Shown here piece by piece: positions 35,512 through 44,439 of a DNA stretch of 64,000 bases. The stretch is from contig NZ_CP009630.1 in NCBI RefSeq assembly GCF_000959445.1, forward strand, positions 1,674,001 to 1,738,000, given 5' to 3'. The notes under the pieces were generated by a model. It saw nothing but the letters and a program-made list of their open reading frames with translations, made no database searches and was not told the origin of the DNA. Position 1 is the stretch's first letter. Every line of letters begins with the position of its first letter. The stretch comes from Burkholderia vietnamiensis LMG 10929. GTDB lineage: Bacteria; Pseudomonadota; Gammaproteobacteria; Burkholderiales; Burkholderiaceae. Both the position numbers and the translations under genes were made by a program.

Positions 35512-36564
35512 ATGGACAGCGGACACGATCACCAAAAATTCTTCTACTTCCTGCTGTTCGCGGTCACCGTCGGACTCTGCTGGATCCTCGCGCCGTTCTC
35601 CGGCGCGGTGTTCTGGGGCACCATTCTCGCGATCCTGTTCCAGCCGGTGCAGCGCTGGCTCGCCGCGCGCTTCGGCAAGCGGCGCAACCTCGCCGCGCTG
35701 CTCACGTTGTCGCTGATCATCCTGATCGTGATCCTGCCGCTCGTGTTCGTCGCCGGGACGCTCGTGCAGGAAATCGCGTACGTGTACCAGGAGCTGAAGG
35801 ACGCGCCGCCGAACTATTCGAAGTACGTGCACGACATCATTCAGGCGCTGCCGACGTCGATCCAGCATCTGTTGCAGAAATACGGGCTCACCAACGTCCC
35901 CGGCATCCAGAAGAAGCTGACCGATGGCGCCGCGCAGATCAGCCAGTTCGCCGCCACGCAGGCGCTCAGCATCGGCCAGAACACGTTCCAGTTCGTCGTC
36001 AGCTTCGGCGTGATGCTGTACATGGTGTTCTTCCTGCTGCGCGACGGCGGTGAAATCGGCCGCCGCGTGCGGCGCGCGCTGCCGCTCGACGAGGAGCACA
36101 AGAACCTGCTGCTCGCGAAGTTCACCACGGTCGTGCGCGCGACCGTCAAGGGCAACATCGCGGTCGCGCTGGTGCAAGGCGCGCTCGGCGGGCTGATCTT
36201 CTGGATCCTCGGGATCGAGGGCGTCGTGCTGTGGGGAGCGCTGATGGCGTTCCTGTCGCTGCTGCCGGCGATCGGCGCGAGCCTCGTGTGGGTGCCGGCC
36301 GCGCTTTATTTCCTCGCGACCGGCGCGGTGTGGAAATGCGTGATCCTGGTCGGGTTCTGCGTCGGCGTGATCGGTCTCGTCGACAACCTGCTGCGCCCGA
36401 TCCTCGTCGGCAAGGACACGAAGATGCCCGACTGGGTCGTGCTGATCTCGACGCTCGGCGGGATGGCGCTGTTCGGCATCAACGGCTTCGTGATCGGGCC
36501 GCTGGTCGCCGCGCTGTTCATGGCCAGCTGGGACATCTACGCACGCGCCGAACAAGGGGAATGA
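35512..36564 (+). CDS. AI-2E family transporter (PerM-like)
   Basis: A 350-residue polytopic protein with paired helices at the start (about residues 10-65), a soluble middle segment and four to five helices from residue 150 onward. FQFVVSFGVMLYMVFFLLRDG, then VKGNIAVALVQGALGGLIFWILG and LVDNLLRPILVGK are the conserved AI-2E/PerM core, the last motif being the most diagnostic. Family members export quorum signals or act in Na+ or fatty-acid homeostasis; the substrate here is unknown. The start at 35512 has a weak ribosome-binding site. It follows a terminator and so has its own promoter. Confidence 0.88.
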   Translation: MDSGHDHQKFFYFLLFAVTVGLCWILAPFSGAVFWGTILAILFQPVQRWLAARFGKRRNLAALLTLSLIILIVILPLVFVAGTLVQEIAYVYQELKDAPPNYSKYVHDIIQALPTSIQHLLQKYGLTNVPGIQKKLTDGAAQISQFAATQALSIGQNTFQFVVSFGVMLYMVFFLLRDGGEIGRRVRRALPLDEEHKNLLLAKFTTVVRATVKGNIAVALVQGALGGLIFWILGIEGVVLWGALMAFLSLLPAIGASLVWVPAALYFLATGAVWKCVILVGFCVGVIGLVDNLLRPILVGKDTKMPDWVVLISTLGGMALFGINGFVIGPLVAALFMASWDIYARAEQGE

Positions 36565-36740
36565 CGCGGGGTGCGCCGGTCGTCGCGAGCCGGCAGCCGT
36601 CGTCGGCGCCGCTCGGCCATACGAGCCGATACGATGCGCCCGGCTGCGCCACCGGTCGACGCGCGCAGCGCTGACACAAGCGATAACGCCGGGCGTACGT
36701 GCGTGATCGTCCGGCTCCCCCGCTTTCCCGCTCGAAGTCG

Positions 36741-36773
36741 AAAAAAAAACGGCGTGACGCGCACGTCACGCCG
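36741..36773 (-). terminator. Intrinsic terminator of the oxidoreductase operon
   Basis: CGGCGTGACG (36750-36759) and CGTCACGCCG (36764-36773) form a perfect 10-bp stem with a 4-base loop. Read leftward it is followed by nine T residues (36741-36749 complement). It lies about 95 bases past the oxidoreductase stop. Confidence 0.9.
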
Positions 36774-36867
36774 CCTCGTTCGCCAACACACCAACGTCGC
36801 CCACGGCAGCCGCAGCGAAGTTCCGCGCAACGGCTGACACGACGCCGTTACGCACGCACGCTGCGCG

Positions 36868-37884
36868 TCACGCCTGCGGATCGACGCGCAGCACGAGCTT
36901 GCCGCGATGGTCGCCGTCGAACAGCCGGTTCAATACGACGGGCGCGTTTTCGAGCCCGTCGGCGACGGTTTCCTCGGCCTTGAGCCGGCCGTCGCGCAGC
37001 CATCCGGCGAGCGTCTGCACCGCTTCGCGGCTCTTGCGGTAGTCGAGGATCAGGAAGCCGCGCATCGTCAGCCGCTTGGAGATCAGCACGCCGACGTCGT
37101 CGGCCGCGCGCCCGCTGTTGTAGGTCGAGATCACGCCGCACAGCGCGACGCGGCCGCCGATCACCATCCGCGACAACACCGCGCGCATCACGTCGCCGCC
37201 GACGTTCTCGAAGTTCACGTGCACGCCGTCCGGCGTGGCGGCCTTCAACTGCTCGCGGAAGTCGTCGGCCTTGTAGTCGACGGCAGCGTCGAACCCGAGC
37301 GTGTCGGTCAGGTAGCGACATTTGTCCGCGCCGCCCGCAATGCCGACGACGCGCGCGCCGTGGATCTTGCCGATCTGGCCGGCGATCGAGCCGACCGATC
37401 CGGCCGCCGCCGACACCACCAGCGTTTCGCCCGGCTGCACGGGCGCGATCTCGGTCAGCCCGTAGTACGCGGTCAGGCCGCTCATCCCGCACGCGCCGAG
37501 CAGCGTCGGCAACGGCAGGCCCGACTGCGCGGGCAGCTTGACGAGCTGCGCGGCCTGATCGGCCGGCACGCGCGCATAGTCCTGCCAGCCGACGAGCCCC
37601 TGCACCAGATCGCCTTCCGCGAAATCCGCATGGCGCGACGCGACCACGCGGCCGATGCCGAGCGCGCGCATCACCTCGCCGATCGCGACCGGCGGCAGGT
37701 ATTGCGGCACGTCGCTCATCCACACGCGGTTGGTCGGGTCCATCGACAGATACAGCACGCGCACCAGCACTTCGCCGTCGGCGAGCGCGGCGACGGGTGT
37801 TTCGACCAGCGAAAAATGTTCGCGGCCGACGCGCGCTTCGGGGCGCGTCTTCAGCAGCAGCTGACGGTTCACGAGTGTCGACAC
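36868..37884 (-). CDS. NADP-dependent MDR oxidoreductase (zinc-free), GTG start
   Basis: A 338-residue medium-chain dehydrogenase/reductase of the leukotriene B4 dehydrogenase/CurA/YfmJ group. Signature stretches are YLSMDPTNRVWM at the start, GACGMSGLTAYYGL, the nucleotide-binding AAAGSVGSIAGQIGK, and VHVNFENVGG. No zinc-ligand cysteines are present. It should reduce the double bond of alpha,beta-unsaturated carbonyls with NADPH. The GTG at 37884 is preceded by GGAGGAG at good spacing and gives the family's normal N-terminus. The SDR gene lies 35 bases upstream in the same direction; the pair is one operon. Confidence 0.9.
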   Translation of the reverse strand: MSTLVNRQLLLKTRPEARVGREHFSLVETPVAALADGEVLVRVLYLSMDPTNRVWMSDVPQYLPPVAIGEVMRALGIGRVVASRHADFAEGDLVQGLVGWQDYARVPADQAAQLVKLPAQSGLPLPTLLGACGMSGLTAYYGLTEIAPVQPGETLVVSAAAGSVGSIAGQIGKIHGARVVGIAGGADKCRYLTDTLGFDAAVDYKADDFREQLKAATPDGVHVNFENVGGDVMRAVLSRMVIGGRVALCGVISTYNSGRAADDVGVLISKRLTMRGFLILDYRKSREAVQTLAGWLRDGRLKAEETVADGLENAPVVLNRLFDGDHRGKLVLRVDPQA

Positions 37885-37919
37885 GAGGTTCTCCTCCGGT
37901 AATGGTTGGTCGGTGCGCG

Positions 37920-38708
37920 TCACACCGCGCACATGCCGCCGTCGAGCACGAGCTCGGCGGCCGTCATGAAGCGGCTCTCGTCGGACGCCAGATAGACGGC
38001 CGCATGCGCGACGTCGTCCGGCTCGCCGAGGCGGCGCAGCGGGATGCCGCGTGCGAGCTTGCGCGTCGCGTCGCGCTCGCCGAGCGACTGGAACAGCGGC
38101 TCGACGATGCCCGTGCGAATGAACGCCGGGTGAATCGAGTTGCAGCGCACGTCGAGTTCGCGGCGCGCGCAATCGATCGCGACCGACTTCGTCAGCGACG
38201 CGACCGCGGCCTTCGACGCGTTGTACGCGGTGAAGTCCGGCTCGACCTTGAACGCGGCCACCGACGAGATGTTGATGATCGACGCCGCGCCGCTCGCACC
38301 GAGGTACGGCAGCGCGTGCTTGCAGCCGAGCACGATGCTCTCGACGTTGATCGCCATCACGCGCCGCCACTCGTCGAGCGCGATCTGCGTCGGCGCGCCG
38401 ATCGATCCGACGCCCGCGTTGTTGACCAGCACCGACAGGCCGCCCAGCGCCTCGTCGGCCTGCGCGAGCAGCGCCTGCCAGCGCGCCTCGTCGCGCACGT
38501 CCTGCGTCGCGGCGAACGCGACCGGCGCCGCGTGCGCGGCGTTCAGCTCGGCCGCGAACGCATCGAGCGCCGTGGCGTCGGCGATGTCGGTCAGGAATAC
38601 GCGCGCGCCCTGCTCGACCATCCGGCGCGCGATCGCGCGGCCGAGCCCGCCCGCGGCGCCCGTGATGAAGGCACGCTTGCCGGCGAGGCGTGAAGAAACG
38701 ACTGTCAT
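37920..38708 (-). CDS. SDR-family oxidoreductase
   Basis: A 262-residue classical short-chain dehydrogenase. Cofactor motif TGAAGGLG (residues 16-23), an Asp at the end of beta-2 (LTDIAD) that favours NAD(H), the NNAG motif (VNNAGVGS), catalytic Ser in INISSVAAF and the YxxxK pair in AYNASK are all present. It likely oxidises or reduces a hydroxyl/keto group in partnership with the downstream MDR enzyme. The substrate is not identifiable. Confidence 0.92.
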   Translation of the reverse strand: MTVVSSRLAGKRAFITGAAGGLGRAIARRMVEQGARVFLTDIADATALDAFAAELNAAHAAPVAFAATQDVRDEARWQALLAQADEALGGLSVLVNNAGVGSIGAPTQIALDEWRRVMAINVESIVLGCKHALPYLGASGAASIINISSVAAFKVEPDFTAYNASKAAVASLTKSVAIDCARRELDVRCNSIHPAFIRTGIVEPLFQSLGERDATRKLARGIPLRRLGEPDDVAHAAVYLASDESRFMTAAELVLDGGMCAV

Positions 38709-39213
38709 GGAACCTGCTCCTATCGTGATGGGCCGCGACGGCGGCTGCCGCGCGCCTGTCGGCGCTCGCGCGGTGTGCGAGTATAGCGAGCCCGCGTGGC
38801 GGCGTCGGACGAACTGTCCGGCGCAACCGGCCGCGCCGGGGATGCCCGAATTTCACGCGCACGCGGCGCTCGGCGTGAAGCTGATGCCGCACGCGATCGC
38901 CTGCCGATACAGCTCATCGCCGCCCGCAGCGACGCGCCCGCCCGTCGCTGCCGGCACCGCTCGATCGAACGCCAGCGTACGCGATCGCCGCCGATCGATG
39001 AAATGAATATTCGTAATACCCGGTCATCGACGGGATTGATGAGCGCCGCGCCCCTGGCCGGCGCGCGCGACAGGTCGCCGCGCACGGCGCTGGCGCACGC
39101 ACGCGGGCCGTCGACGACGAAATGGCAAGGCGAGGAGGAAGCAGGCGTTGCAGCGCGACCGCGCCACGCGCGCGGCGGCATCGGCGACCGACGCGCCGCG
39201 CCGGCCGCGCGCG
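38709..39213. other. Gene-free stretch between the SDR and PAP2 genes
   Basis: About 500 bases of high-GC sequence upstream of the SDR gene. Frames are open on both strands but none encodes a recognisable protein. A modest GC dip lies near 39000-39025. No repeat or terminator-like hairpin was found. Confidence 0.5.
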
Positions 39214-39801
39214 TCAGGCGCCGTTGCCGGCGCCGCGCACGAAAGCGCAGAACTGCGGGGAATGGGTGTCGATCATCTGCTGGAACGGCGCGCGGTGCCC
39301 GTACGCGATGCTGGACACGAGCAGCAGGCTGACGGCCGCGATGCGCGGCGAGAACGCGCGCGGTTGCGCGTCGCCGTACGCGCGCAGAAAGGCCAGCGCG
39401 ACTGCCGCGCCGAGCAGCCAGCCGGCGACGACTTCCGGAACGGTATGCGAATGATCGAGCACGCGCGCGATCGCCGTCACCGCGCCGACGGCCAGCCCGG
39501 CCGCGACGCCGGGCGCCTTGCCGGCGCGAAACCCTTGCCACAACGTCGCCAGCGCGACCGTCCACACCGACGTCGACAGCATCGTATGGCCGCTGATCAC
39601 GCGGAAATCGAACTGCGGGATCTCGATGCCGCACCCCGCATAGAGGATCTTGGTCGCGCCGACCACGCTCATGCCGGCCGCGAGCAGCGCGACCCAGCGC
39701 ACCGCGAGCCGCCAGTCGGACAGTGCGAGCCAGATAGCGCAGGTCAGCGCGACCGGCAGGGTCAGCGCGGCGTCGCCGATGTTGCTGATTTCACTCCACA
39801 T
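39214..39801 (-). CDS. PAP2-superfamily membrane phosphatase, degenerate third motif
   Basis: A 195-residue protein with about five TM helices. The middle motif reads ISGHTMLS, retaining the Ser-Gly-His of PAP2 phosphatases. The third motif, ARVLDHSHTVPEVVAGWLLG, keeps the Arg and the nucleophilic His but has Glu where the usual Asp stands, and Ala instead of Ser before the Arg. The first motif (KxxxxxxRP) is not obvious. It may act on lipid phosphates or undecaprenyl pyrophosphate, or be a divergent member with altered activity. Confidence 0.78.
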   Translation of the reverse strand: MWSEISNIGDAALTLPVALTCAIWLALSDWRLAVRWVALLAAGMSVVGATKILYAGCGIEIPQFDFRVISGHTMLSTSVWTVALATLWQGFRAGKAPGVAAGLAVGAVTAIARVLDHSHTVPEVVAGWLLGAAVALAFLRAYGDAQPRAFSPRIAAVSLLLVSSIAYGHRAPFQQMIDTHSPQFCAFVRGAGNGA

Positions 39802-39882
39802 GATGGACGTCGAACGGCTAGCGAAAGGCCGCAGTTTAACGCATGCACACAGCGCGGCCGTTTCAGCCTGTGACAGGCTGTA

Positions 39883-41232
39883 TCAGCTTGCGACGCCGGT
39901 GATCAGCAGCAGATTCGTGCCGCCGATGACGGCGAACAGCGCCCACGCGAGCGCCTGCATCCCGCGGCCGATCGCATGCTCGCCCATCGTGCCGCGATCG
40001 CTGACCGAGCGGATCAGCGGCCACATCGCGAACGGCAACTGGAGGCTCAGCACGACCTGGCTCCATACGAGCAGCTGCCCGACCGACCCGTCGCCGAGCC
40101 ACAGCACGCCGATCAACGCGGGCACCAGCGCGAGCCCGCGGGTGATCAGACGCCGCTGGTAGCACGGGATCTTCGTGTGCAGGAAGCCGTCCATGATGAC
40201 CTGGCCGGCGATCGTGCCGGTGAGCGTCGAGCTTTGCCCGGATGCCAGCAGCGCGATGCCGAACAGCAGCGCGGCCGCGCCGCCCGCGATCGGCGTGATC
40301 AGCCGGTAGGCCTGCTCGATGTCGGTCACGTTGTGCTGGCCGGTCGCATGGAACGCCGCGCCCGCGACGATCAGGATCGCCGCGTTGACGAGCATCGCGA
40401 CGAACAGCGACACGCAGGTGTCGATGCGCACCAGCGCGAGCGTGTCGCGGATCAGCCCGCGCGCGCCGCCGACCACGTGGCGCGTCTGCACGACCGACGA
40501 ATGCAGATAGAGGTTGTGCGGCATGATCGTCGCGCCGACGATGCCGAGCGCGAGCACGATCGCATCCTTGCTGTCGTGGCCGGGGTTGCCCGGCACCAGC
40601 CCCTTCGCGACCGCATGCCAGTCGGGCGGCGTGATGGCGACCTGCGCGACGAAGCAGAACGCCATCGTCGAGATGAGCCCGAGCACGATCGCCTCGATCT
40701 GGCGCACGCCCTTGCCCTGCAGTCCGAGGACGATCATCGTGTCGAGCGCGGTCAGCACGATCCCCCACGCGAGCGGCACGCCGAGCAGCAGCTTGAACGC
40801 GAGCGCGCAGCCGAGCACTTCGGCGATGTCGCACGCGATGATCGACACCTCGGCGGTCAGCCACTGCACGAGGCGGCCGACGCGGCCATAACGGTCGTAG
40901 CTCGCCTGCGCGAGATCCTTGCCGGCGACCAGACCGAGCCGCGCGGCCAGCATCTGCAGGAAGATCGCGGCGAGACTCGAGAACGCGACGACCCACAGCA
41001 GCGAATAGCCGAACTGCGAGCCGGCCTGGATGTCGGTGGCCCAGTTGCCGGGGTCCATGTAGCCGATCGCCACCAGCAGGCCCGGGCCGAAGAAGCGCTT
41101 GAACTTCATCCAGCGCGACGCGCGCGCGTCGATCGTGATGCTCCCCTTTACTTCCGACGGACAGAACGGGGCGGTGGCGGTGGTGGGAAGCAAGGGCATG
41201 GACACGGGCGATCGGCTGGGCAATCCGGCCAT
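39883..41232 (-). CDS. mntH: NRAMP-family Mn2+/Fe2+:H+ symporter MntH
   Basis: A 449-residue protein with about 11 TM helices. The metal-binding motifs are intact: DPGNWATD in helix 1 and GATIMPHNLYLHS in helix 6, whose Asp, Asn and Met coordinate the ion. The N-terminal 40 residues are cytoplasmic. It imports manganese across the inner membrane. ATG 41232 is preceded by a GGGGTG; a later in-frame ATG at 41199 is possible. Only 21 bases separate it from the AraC-type gene upstream, so the two may be cotranscribed or the mntH promoter lies inside that gene. No Mn riboswitch was seen. Confidence 0.93.
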   Translation of the reverse strand: MAGLPSRSPVSMPLLPTTATAPFCPSEVKGSITIDARASRWMKFKRFFGPGLLVAIGYMDPGNWATDIQAGSQFGYSLLWVVAFSSLAAIFLQMLAARLGLVAGKDLAQASYDRYGRVGRLVQWLTAEVSIIACDIAEVLGCALAFKLLLGVPLAWGIVLTALDTMIVLGLQGKGVRQIEAIVLGLISTMAFCFVAQVAITPPDWHAVAKGLVPGNPGHDSKDAIVLALGIVGATIMPHNLYLHSSVVQTRHVVGGARGLIRDTLALVRIDTCVSLFVAMLVNAAILIVAGAAFHATGQHNVTDIEQAYRLITPIAGGAAALLFGIALLASGQSSTLTGTIAGQVIMDGFLHTKIPCYQRRLITRGLALVPALIGVLWLGDGSVGQLLVWSQVVLSLQLPFAMWPLIRSVSDRGTMGEHAIGRGMQALAWALFAVIGGTNLLLITGVAS

Positions 41233-41253
41233 TTTACGGTCACCCCCCGCTTT

Positions 41254-42270
41254 TTACCGCAGGTGTGCGCGCGCCGCCGGGCCGGCCCAGTCGCCGGCCG
41301 CCGGCGCGGGCCGGGATGCGGTGCGCGCCTCGGGCTGCTGCGCGCCGTCGATCAGCAGCCGCTCGCGCTCCGCGATGCGGAATTCGGTCGGCGACACCAG
41401 CAGCCGCTGACGAAACAGTTTCGCCAGACGCTCGCCGCTGCCGAACCCGGTGCGGCGCGCGACCTTGTCAGCGGGCAGCGTCGTATGGACCAGCATGTGG
41501 CACGCGCGCTCGAGCCGCACGTGCTGCACAAACTCGGTCGGCGTCACGCCGATTTCCCGCTTGAAGCGCCGCAGGAAATTGCGCTCGCTCATCGCGGCCG
41601 TGCGCGCGACGTCGGCGATCGAGATGCGGTTCGCGCTGAGCGTGCGCAGCCGTTGCGCGGACATCCGGATCGACGGGCTCGCGCTCAGTTCGCGGTAGGC
41701 CCACATCGACTGCGTATAGCGTTGCTCGACCGGACGCATGAAGTTGTCGGCAATCTGCTGCGCGGCGCCGTCGCCGAGATCGGCGCGGAACATGTCGAGC
41801 ACGACCGCGAACACGTCGACGGCGCCGGCCGGCGGCTCGATCGTCGCGGCCGGCCGGCGCGTGCCGTCGGCCGCCTGCGCGCGCGCCGCGTGCATGAGCG
41901 GCGGCGCCGCGGCGAGGCCCGGCAGATCGACCGCGTCGGCGATCCAGCGCGCCTGGCGACGGACGTCGCCGAGGCGCTGCTGCAAGGCGGCGTCCCAGTT
42001 GATCGTCACGCGCTCGCCATGAAGATGCAGGAATGCATACGCGCTGCGGCCGTGCTCGTCGTCGAATGCGTCGGCGGCGATCCTCACGCCGGACGACGAC
42101 TGCAGCAACCCGCCGCTTTCGGACACGTACTTCACCTCATAATCCGCGCCGAGCGGCTGCAGGCGATTCGCCAGATTGAAAGCCTCGCCGAGACGCGCGG
42201 CCTGCGCCAACGAAAACCCCGTACTCAAATAGACAACTACGCACCGCTGATCTGCTGCTTGCACTGGCAA
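41254..42270 (-). CDS. GlxA-like AraC-family regulator (DJ-1/PfpI-like N-terminus)
   Basis: A regulator of up to 338 residues. The N-terminal half resembles the class I glutamine amidotransferase-like sensor of GlxA regulators (CVVVYLSTGFSLAQAARLGEAF, GADYEVKYVSESGG). The C-terminal half carries the AraC helices: ISIADVARTAAMSERNFLRRFKREIGVTPTEFVQHVRLERA and KVARRTGFGSGERLAKLFRQ. The start is uncertain: TTG 42270 or GTG 42264, neither with a strong ribosome site. The Ala/Pro-rich tail is low complexity. Targets are unknown; it is divergent from a LysR-type gene. Confidence 0.82.
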   Translation of the reverse strand: MPVQAADQRCVVVYLSTGFSLAQAARLGEAFNLANRLQPLGADYEVKYVSESGGLLQSSSGVRIAADAFDDEHGRSAYAFLHLHGERVTINWDAALQQRLGDVRRQARWIADAVDLPGLAAAPPLMHAARAQAADGTRRPAATIEPPAGAVDVFAVVLDMFRADLGDGAAQQIADNFMRPVEQRYTQSMWAYRELSASPSIRMSAQRLRTLSANRISIADVARTAAMSERNFLRRFKREIGVTPTEFVQHVRLERACHMLVHTTLPADKVARRTGFGSGERLAKLFRQRLLVSPTEFRIAERERLLIDGAQQPEARTASRPAPAAGDWAGPAARAHLR

Positions 42271-42571
42271 GGCCCCCGGACTGTTTCGACTTCTGCCGAT
42301 ACCGTCGAACTGTCAGGCTTATATTTGGTGTGGATGCGTGCGACAGGACGGCTATCTCGAAATATGAAGCGACGGCATCGTAGCCGAACGATCCGATTCC
42401 CGCGCGCCGGTGGCCGACCGCGACATCATGATGGCGGATTGATACAGGCTGTGCCGCGTGACGGCGCGGCAAACGGCGCGCCGCCGGGCCGGCCGGCGCA
42501 TGCGCGGGTGCGCTTGGGTTGCCGCCGCATCCTTTAGAATCGCTGCACCGCCCTCTTCGCCGAGCTCGTCC
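42271..42571. other. Spacer between divergent AraC- and LysR-type regulators
   Basis: About 300 bases carrying both promoters. TAGAAT at 42535-42540 is a good -10 for the LysR gene. The part near 42305-42370 is slightly lower in GC. No LysR-type T-N11-A site was convincing by eye. Confidence 0.45.
42535..42540 (+). promoter_or_regulatory. Putative -10 element of the LysR-type gene
   Basis: TAGAAT ends 31 bases before the proposed TTG start at 42572. It would lie inside the coding region if the upstream ATG at 42458 were used, so it favours the shorter protein. TTGGGT (42514-42519) is a possible -35 at a short 15-base spacing. Confidence 0.35.
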
Positions 42572-43492
42572 TTGCCCGCCGATCATCGTCTCGACCTGAA
42601 CCTGTTCCGCGTGCTCGACGCCGTCTACGTGCATGGCGGGATCGGCGCGGCCGCGCGTGCGTTGCACCTGACGCAGCCGGCCGTCACGCACGCGCTGAAC
42701 CGGTTGCGCGCGCATTTCGACGATCCGCTGTTCGTGCGGCAGGGCAACCGCGTCGTGCCGACCGAACGCACGCGCGCGGTCATCGCCGACGTGCAGCTGC
42801 ACGTCGCGGGCCTGCAGCGCGCGGCCCGCGATCCGTCGGCGTTCGATCCGGCCACGCTCGAGCTGAGCATCGCGATCGGCATTCGCGACGTGCTCGAATC
42901 GATCGCGCTGCCGCAAATCGTCGCGGCGTTCGCGAGCGACGCGCCGGGCCTGCGGTTCGTGAGCCGCCGCGTCGCGCTGTCGGAGATCGAACGCGAACTC
43001 GCGTCGGGCAATCTCGATCTAGTCGTCGATCGCCGCGTGCAGACCGGCCCGCGCATCGCGACCGAGCATCTGCTCGACGACTCGCTCGTCGTCGCGATGC
43101 GGCACGATCATCCGCTGATGCGCGGGCCGCTGCGGCGCAGCGACTATTTCGCGGCGCGGCACGTCGCGGTGTCGTCGCTCGGCGAGCCGCAATCGCTCGA
43201 CGTGCTGCTCGGCAACGACGGGCGCTTCCGTCACATCCAGCTGATTTGCCAGCACTACTTCGCCGCGTGCCAGATCGCGGCGGCCGGCGACCTGCTGCTG
43301 ACGCTGCCGCGCACGTATGCGCTGCGCATCGCGACCATGCTGCCGATCGCGGTGCAGCCGCTGCCGCTGCGGCTCAAGCCGTTTCCGCTGCTCGCGTACT
43401 GGCACGAATCGCGCGAGACCGACCGGGCGCATCAGTGGGTGCGCGCGCGGGTCGCGGGGTTGGTGCGGGAAATTGCGGGGGGTGCTGTGTAG
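42572..43492 (+). CDS. LysR-type transcriptional regulator
   Basis: A 306-residue LTTR. The N-terminal winged helix is classic: DLNLFRVLDAVYVHGGIGAAARALHLTQPAVTHALNRLRAHF, then DPLFVRQGNRVVPTERT. The rest is the periplasmic-binding-protein-like effector domain. The TTG at 42572 gives the normal length for this class, in which the first helix starts within ten residues; a frame from ATG 42458 adds 38 Arg/Ala-rich residues. The gene is divergent from the AraC-type gene and its target is not evident. Confidence 0.87.
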   Translation: MPADHRLDLNLFRVLDAVYVHGGIGAAARALHLTQPAVTHALNRLRAHFDDPLFVRQGNRVVPTERTRAVIADVQLHVAGLQRAARDPSAFDPATLELSIAIGIRDVLESIALPQIVAAFASDAPGLRFVSRRVALSEIERELASGNLDLVVDRRVQTGPRIATEHLLDDSLVVAMRHDHPLMRGPLRRSDYFAARHVAVSSLGEPQSLDVLLGNDGRFRHIQLICQHYFAACQIAAAGDLLLTLPRTYALRIATMLPIAVQPLPLRLKPFPLLAYWHESRETDRAHQWVRARVAGLVREIAGGAV

Positions 43493-43608
43493 CGGTGCGT
43501 GGCGCTGCGTGGCGCTGCTTGGGCGGTTGACGCGGTCAGTGCTTTTGATGTGTCCGGTGTGCTCGATGCGGTTGATGTGCTTGATACGCTGATGCGGTCG
43601 ATGTGCTC

Positions 43609-43698
43609 GACGCCTCCGACGCCTCCGATGTCTCCGACGCCTCCGATGTCTCCGATGTCTCCGATGTCTCCGATGTCTCCGATGTCTCCGATGTCTCC
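43609..43698. repeat. 9-bp minisatellite, 10 copies of GAYGYCTCC
   Basis: Seven GATGTCTCC and three GACGCCTCC units run without interruption, the last six in a row being identical. More degenerate relatives (GATGTGCTC and similar) flank both sides from about 43560 to 43715. The array lies between the LysR stop and the OsmC gene, about 170 bases before the OsmC start. On the minus strand it reads Gly-Asp-Ile, matching the Gly-Asp-Tyr pattern of the array at 32270. Confidence 0.95.
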
Positions 43699-43866
43699 GA
43701 TGTGCTCGATGTCCCGATACGCCCACAGCACTCGACGCCCCCGGCGATCGCGACCCGCTCTCCCCGCAGCACGCTGCGCACGCGATGTCGGCTGAGACGG
43801 TATGCTGACGAGCCCTTTGCCGCGCCGCGTCGCGGCCGTTCCCATCCCGATCTTGGGAGACTCGCC

Positions 43867-44268
43867 ATGTCGCTCATCCACGCTGCCGCCACGCTCGCCG
43901 CCGACGCCCCTGACTACGTCGTCCAGTTGCAAGCCGGCACGCATGCGCTGACCGGCGACGAGGCGCCGCGCGAAGGCGGCCAGGGCGTGGGGCCGGCGCC
44001 GTTCGAACTGGTGCTGGCCGGCCTCGCGCAATGCACGGCCGCGACGCTGCGCATGTACATGCAGCGCAAGACGTGGCCGGCCGCGCGCATCGACGTGCGC
44101 ACCGAGCTGCATGCGGATCGCGAAGGACAGCAATACGTGCGCCGCGTCGTGACGCTCGACGGCCCGCTCGACGACGCGCAGCGCGCGCGCCTCGCCGAGA
44201 TCTGCGAGAAGACGCCGGTCACGCAGTTCGTGAAACGCGGCACGCGCATCGAAACGACGCTGAACTGA
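43867..44268 (+). CDS. OsmC-family protein lacking the canonical second cysteine
   Basis: A 133-residue OsmC/Ohr-like protein. The first conserved cysteine is in GLAQCTAATLRMYMQRKTW, on the long central helix. The second, normally in a CP-V motif, is replaced: the stretch reads EICEKTPVTQFVKRGT, so Thr stands at the Cys position and a Cys occurs three residues earlier. This pattern is that of a YhfA-like branch with unclear peroxidase activity. GGGAGA lies ahead of ATG 43867. A 9-bp minisatellite lies upstream, and a terminator for the opposite gene lies downstream. Confidence 0.88.
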   Translation: MSLIHAAATLAADAPDYVVQLQAGTHALTGDEAPREGGQGVGPAPFELVLAGLAQCTAATLRMYMQRKTWPAARIDVRTELHADREGQQYVRRVVTLDGPLDDAQRARLAEICEKTPVTQFVKRGTRIETTLN

Positions 44269-44376
44269 CGCGCGCCGGGCCGGGCTGAGCTGAACGGAGC
44301 CAACATGCCCTGCCACGCAGCGCACGGCCGCGCCCCCAACACCTCCACGCCGCCCGCCACGCGAACGCGCGCCATC

Positions 44377-44416
44377 AAAAAACGGGCGGCCCGCGCAAGA
44401 TGCGCGGCCCGCCCGT
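44377..44416 (-). terminator. Strong intrinsic terminator of the Dyp-peroxidase gene
   Basis: A 16-bp perfect stem (44382-44397 with 44401-44416) closes a 3-base AGA loop. Read leftward it is followed by six T residues (44377-44382 complement). It lies 23 bases past the peroxidase stop and separates it from the convergent OsmC gene. Confidence 0.93.
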
Positions 44417-44439
44417 TCACTCCGCTGCTACCGCGCTGC

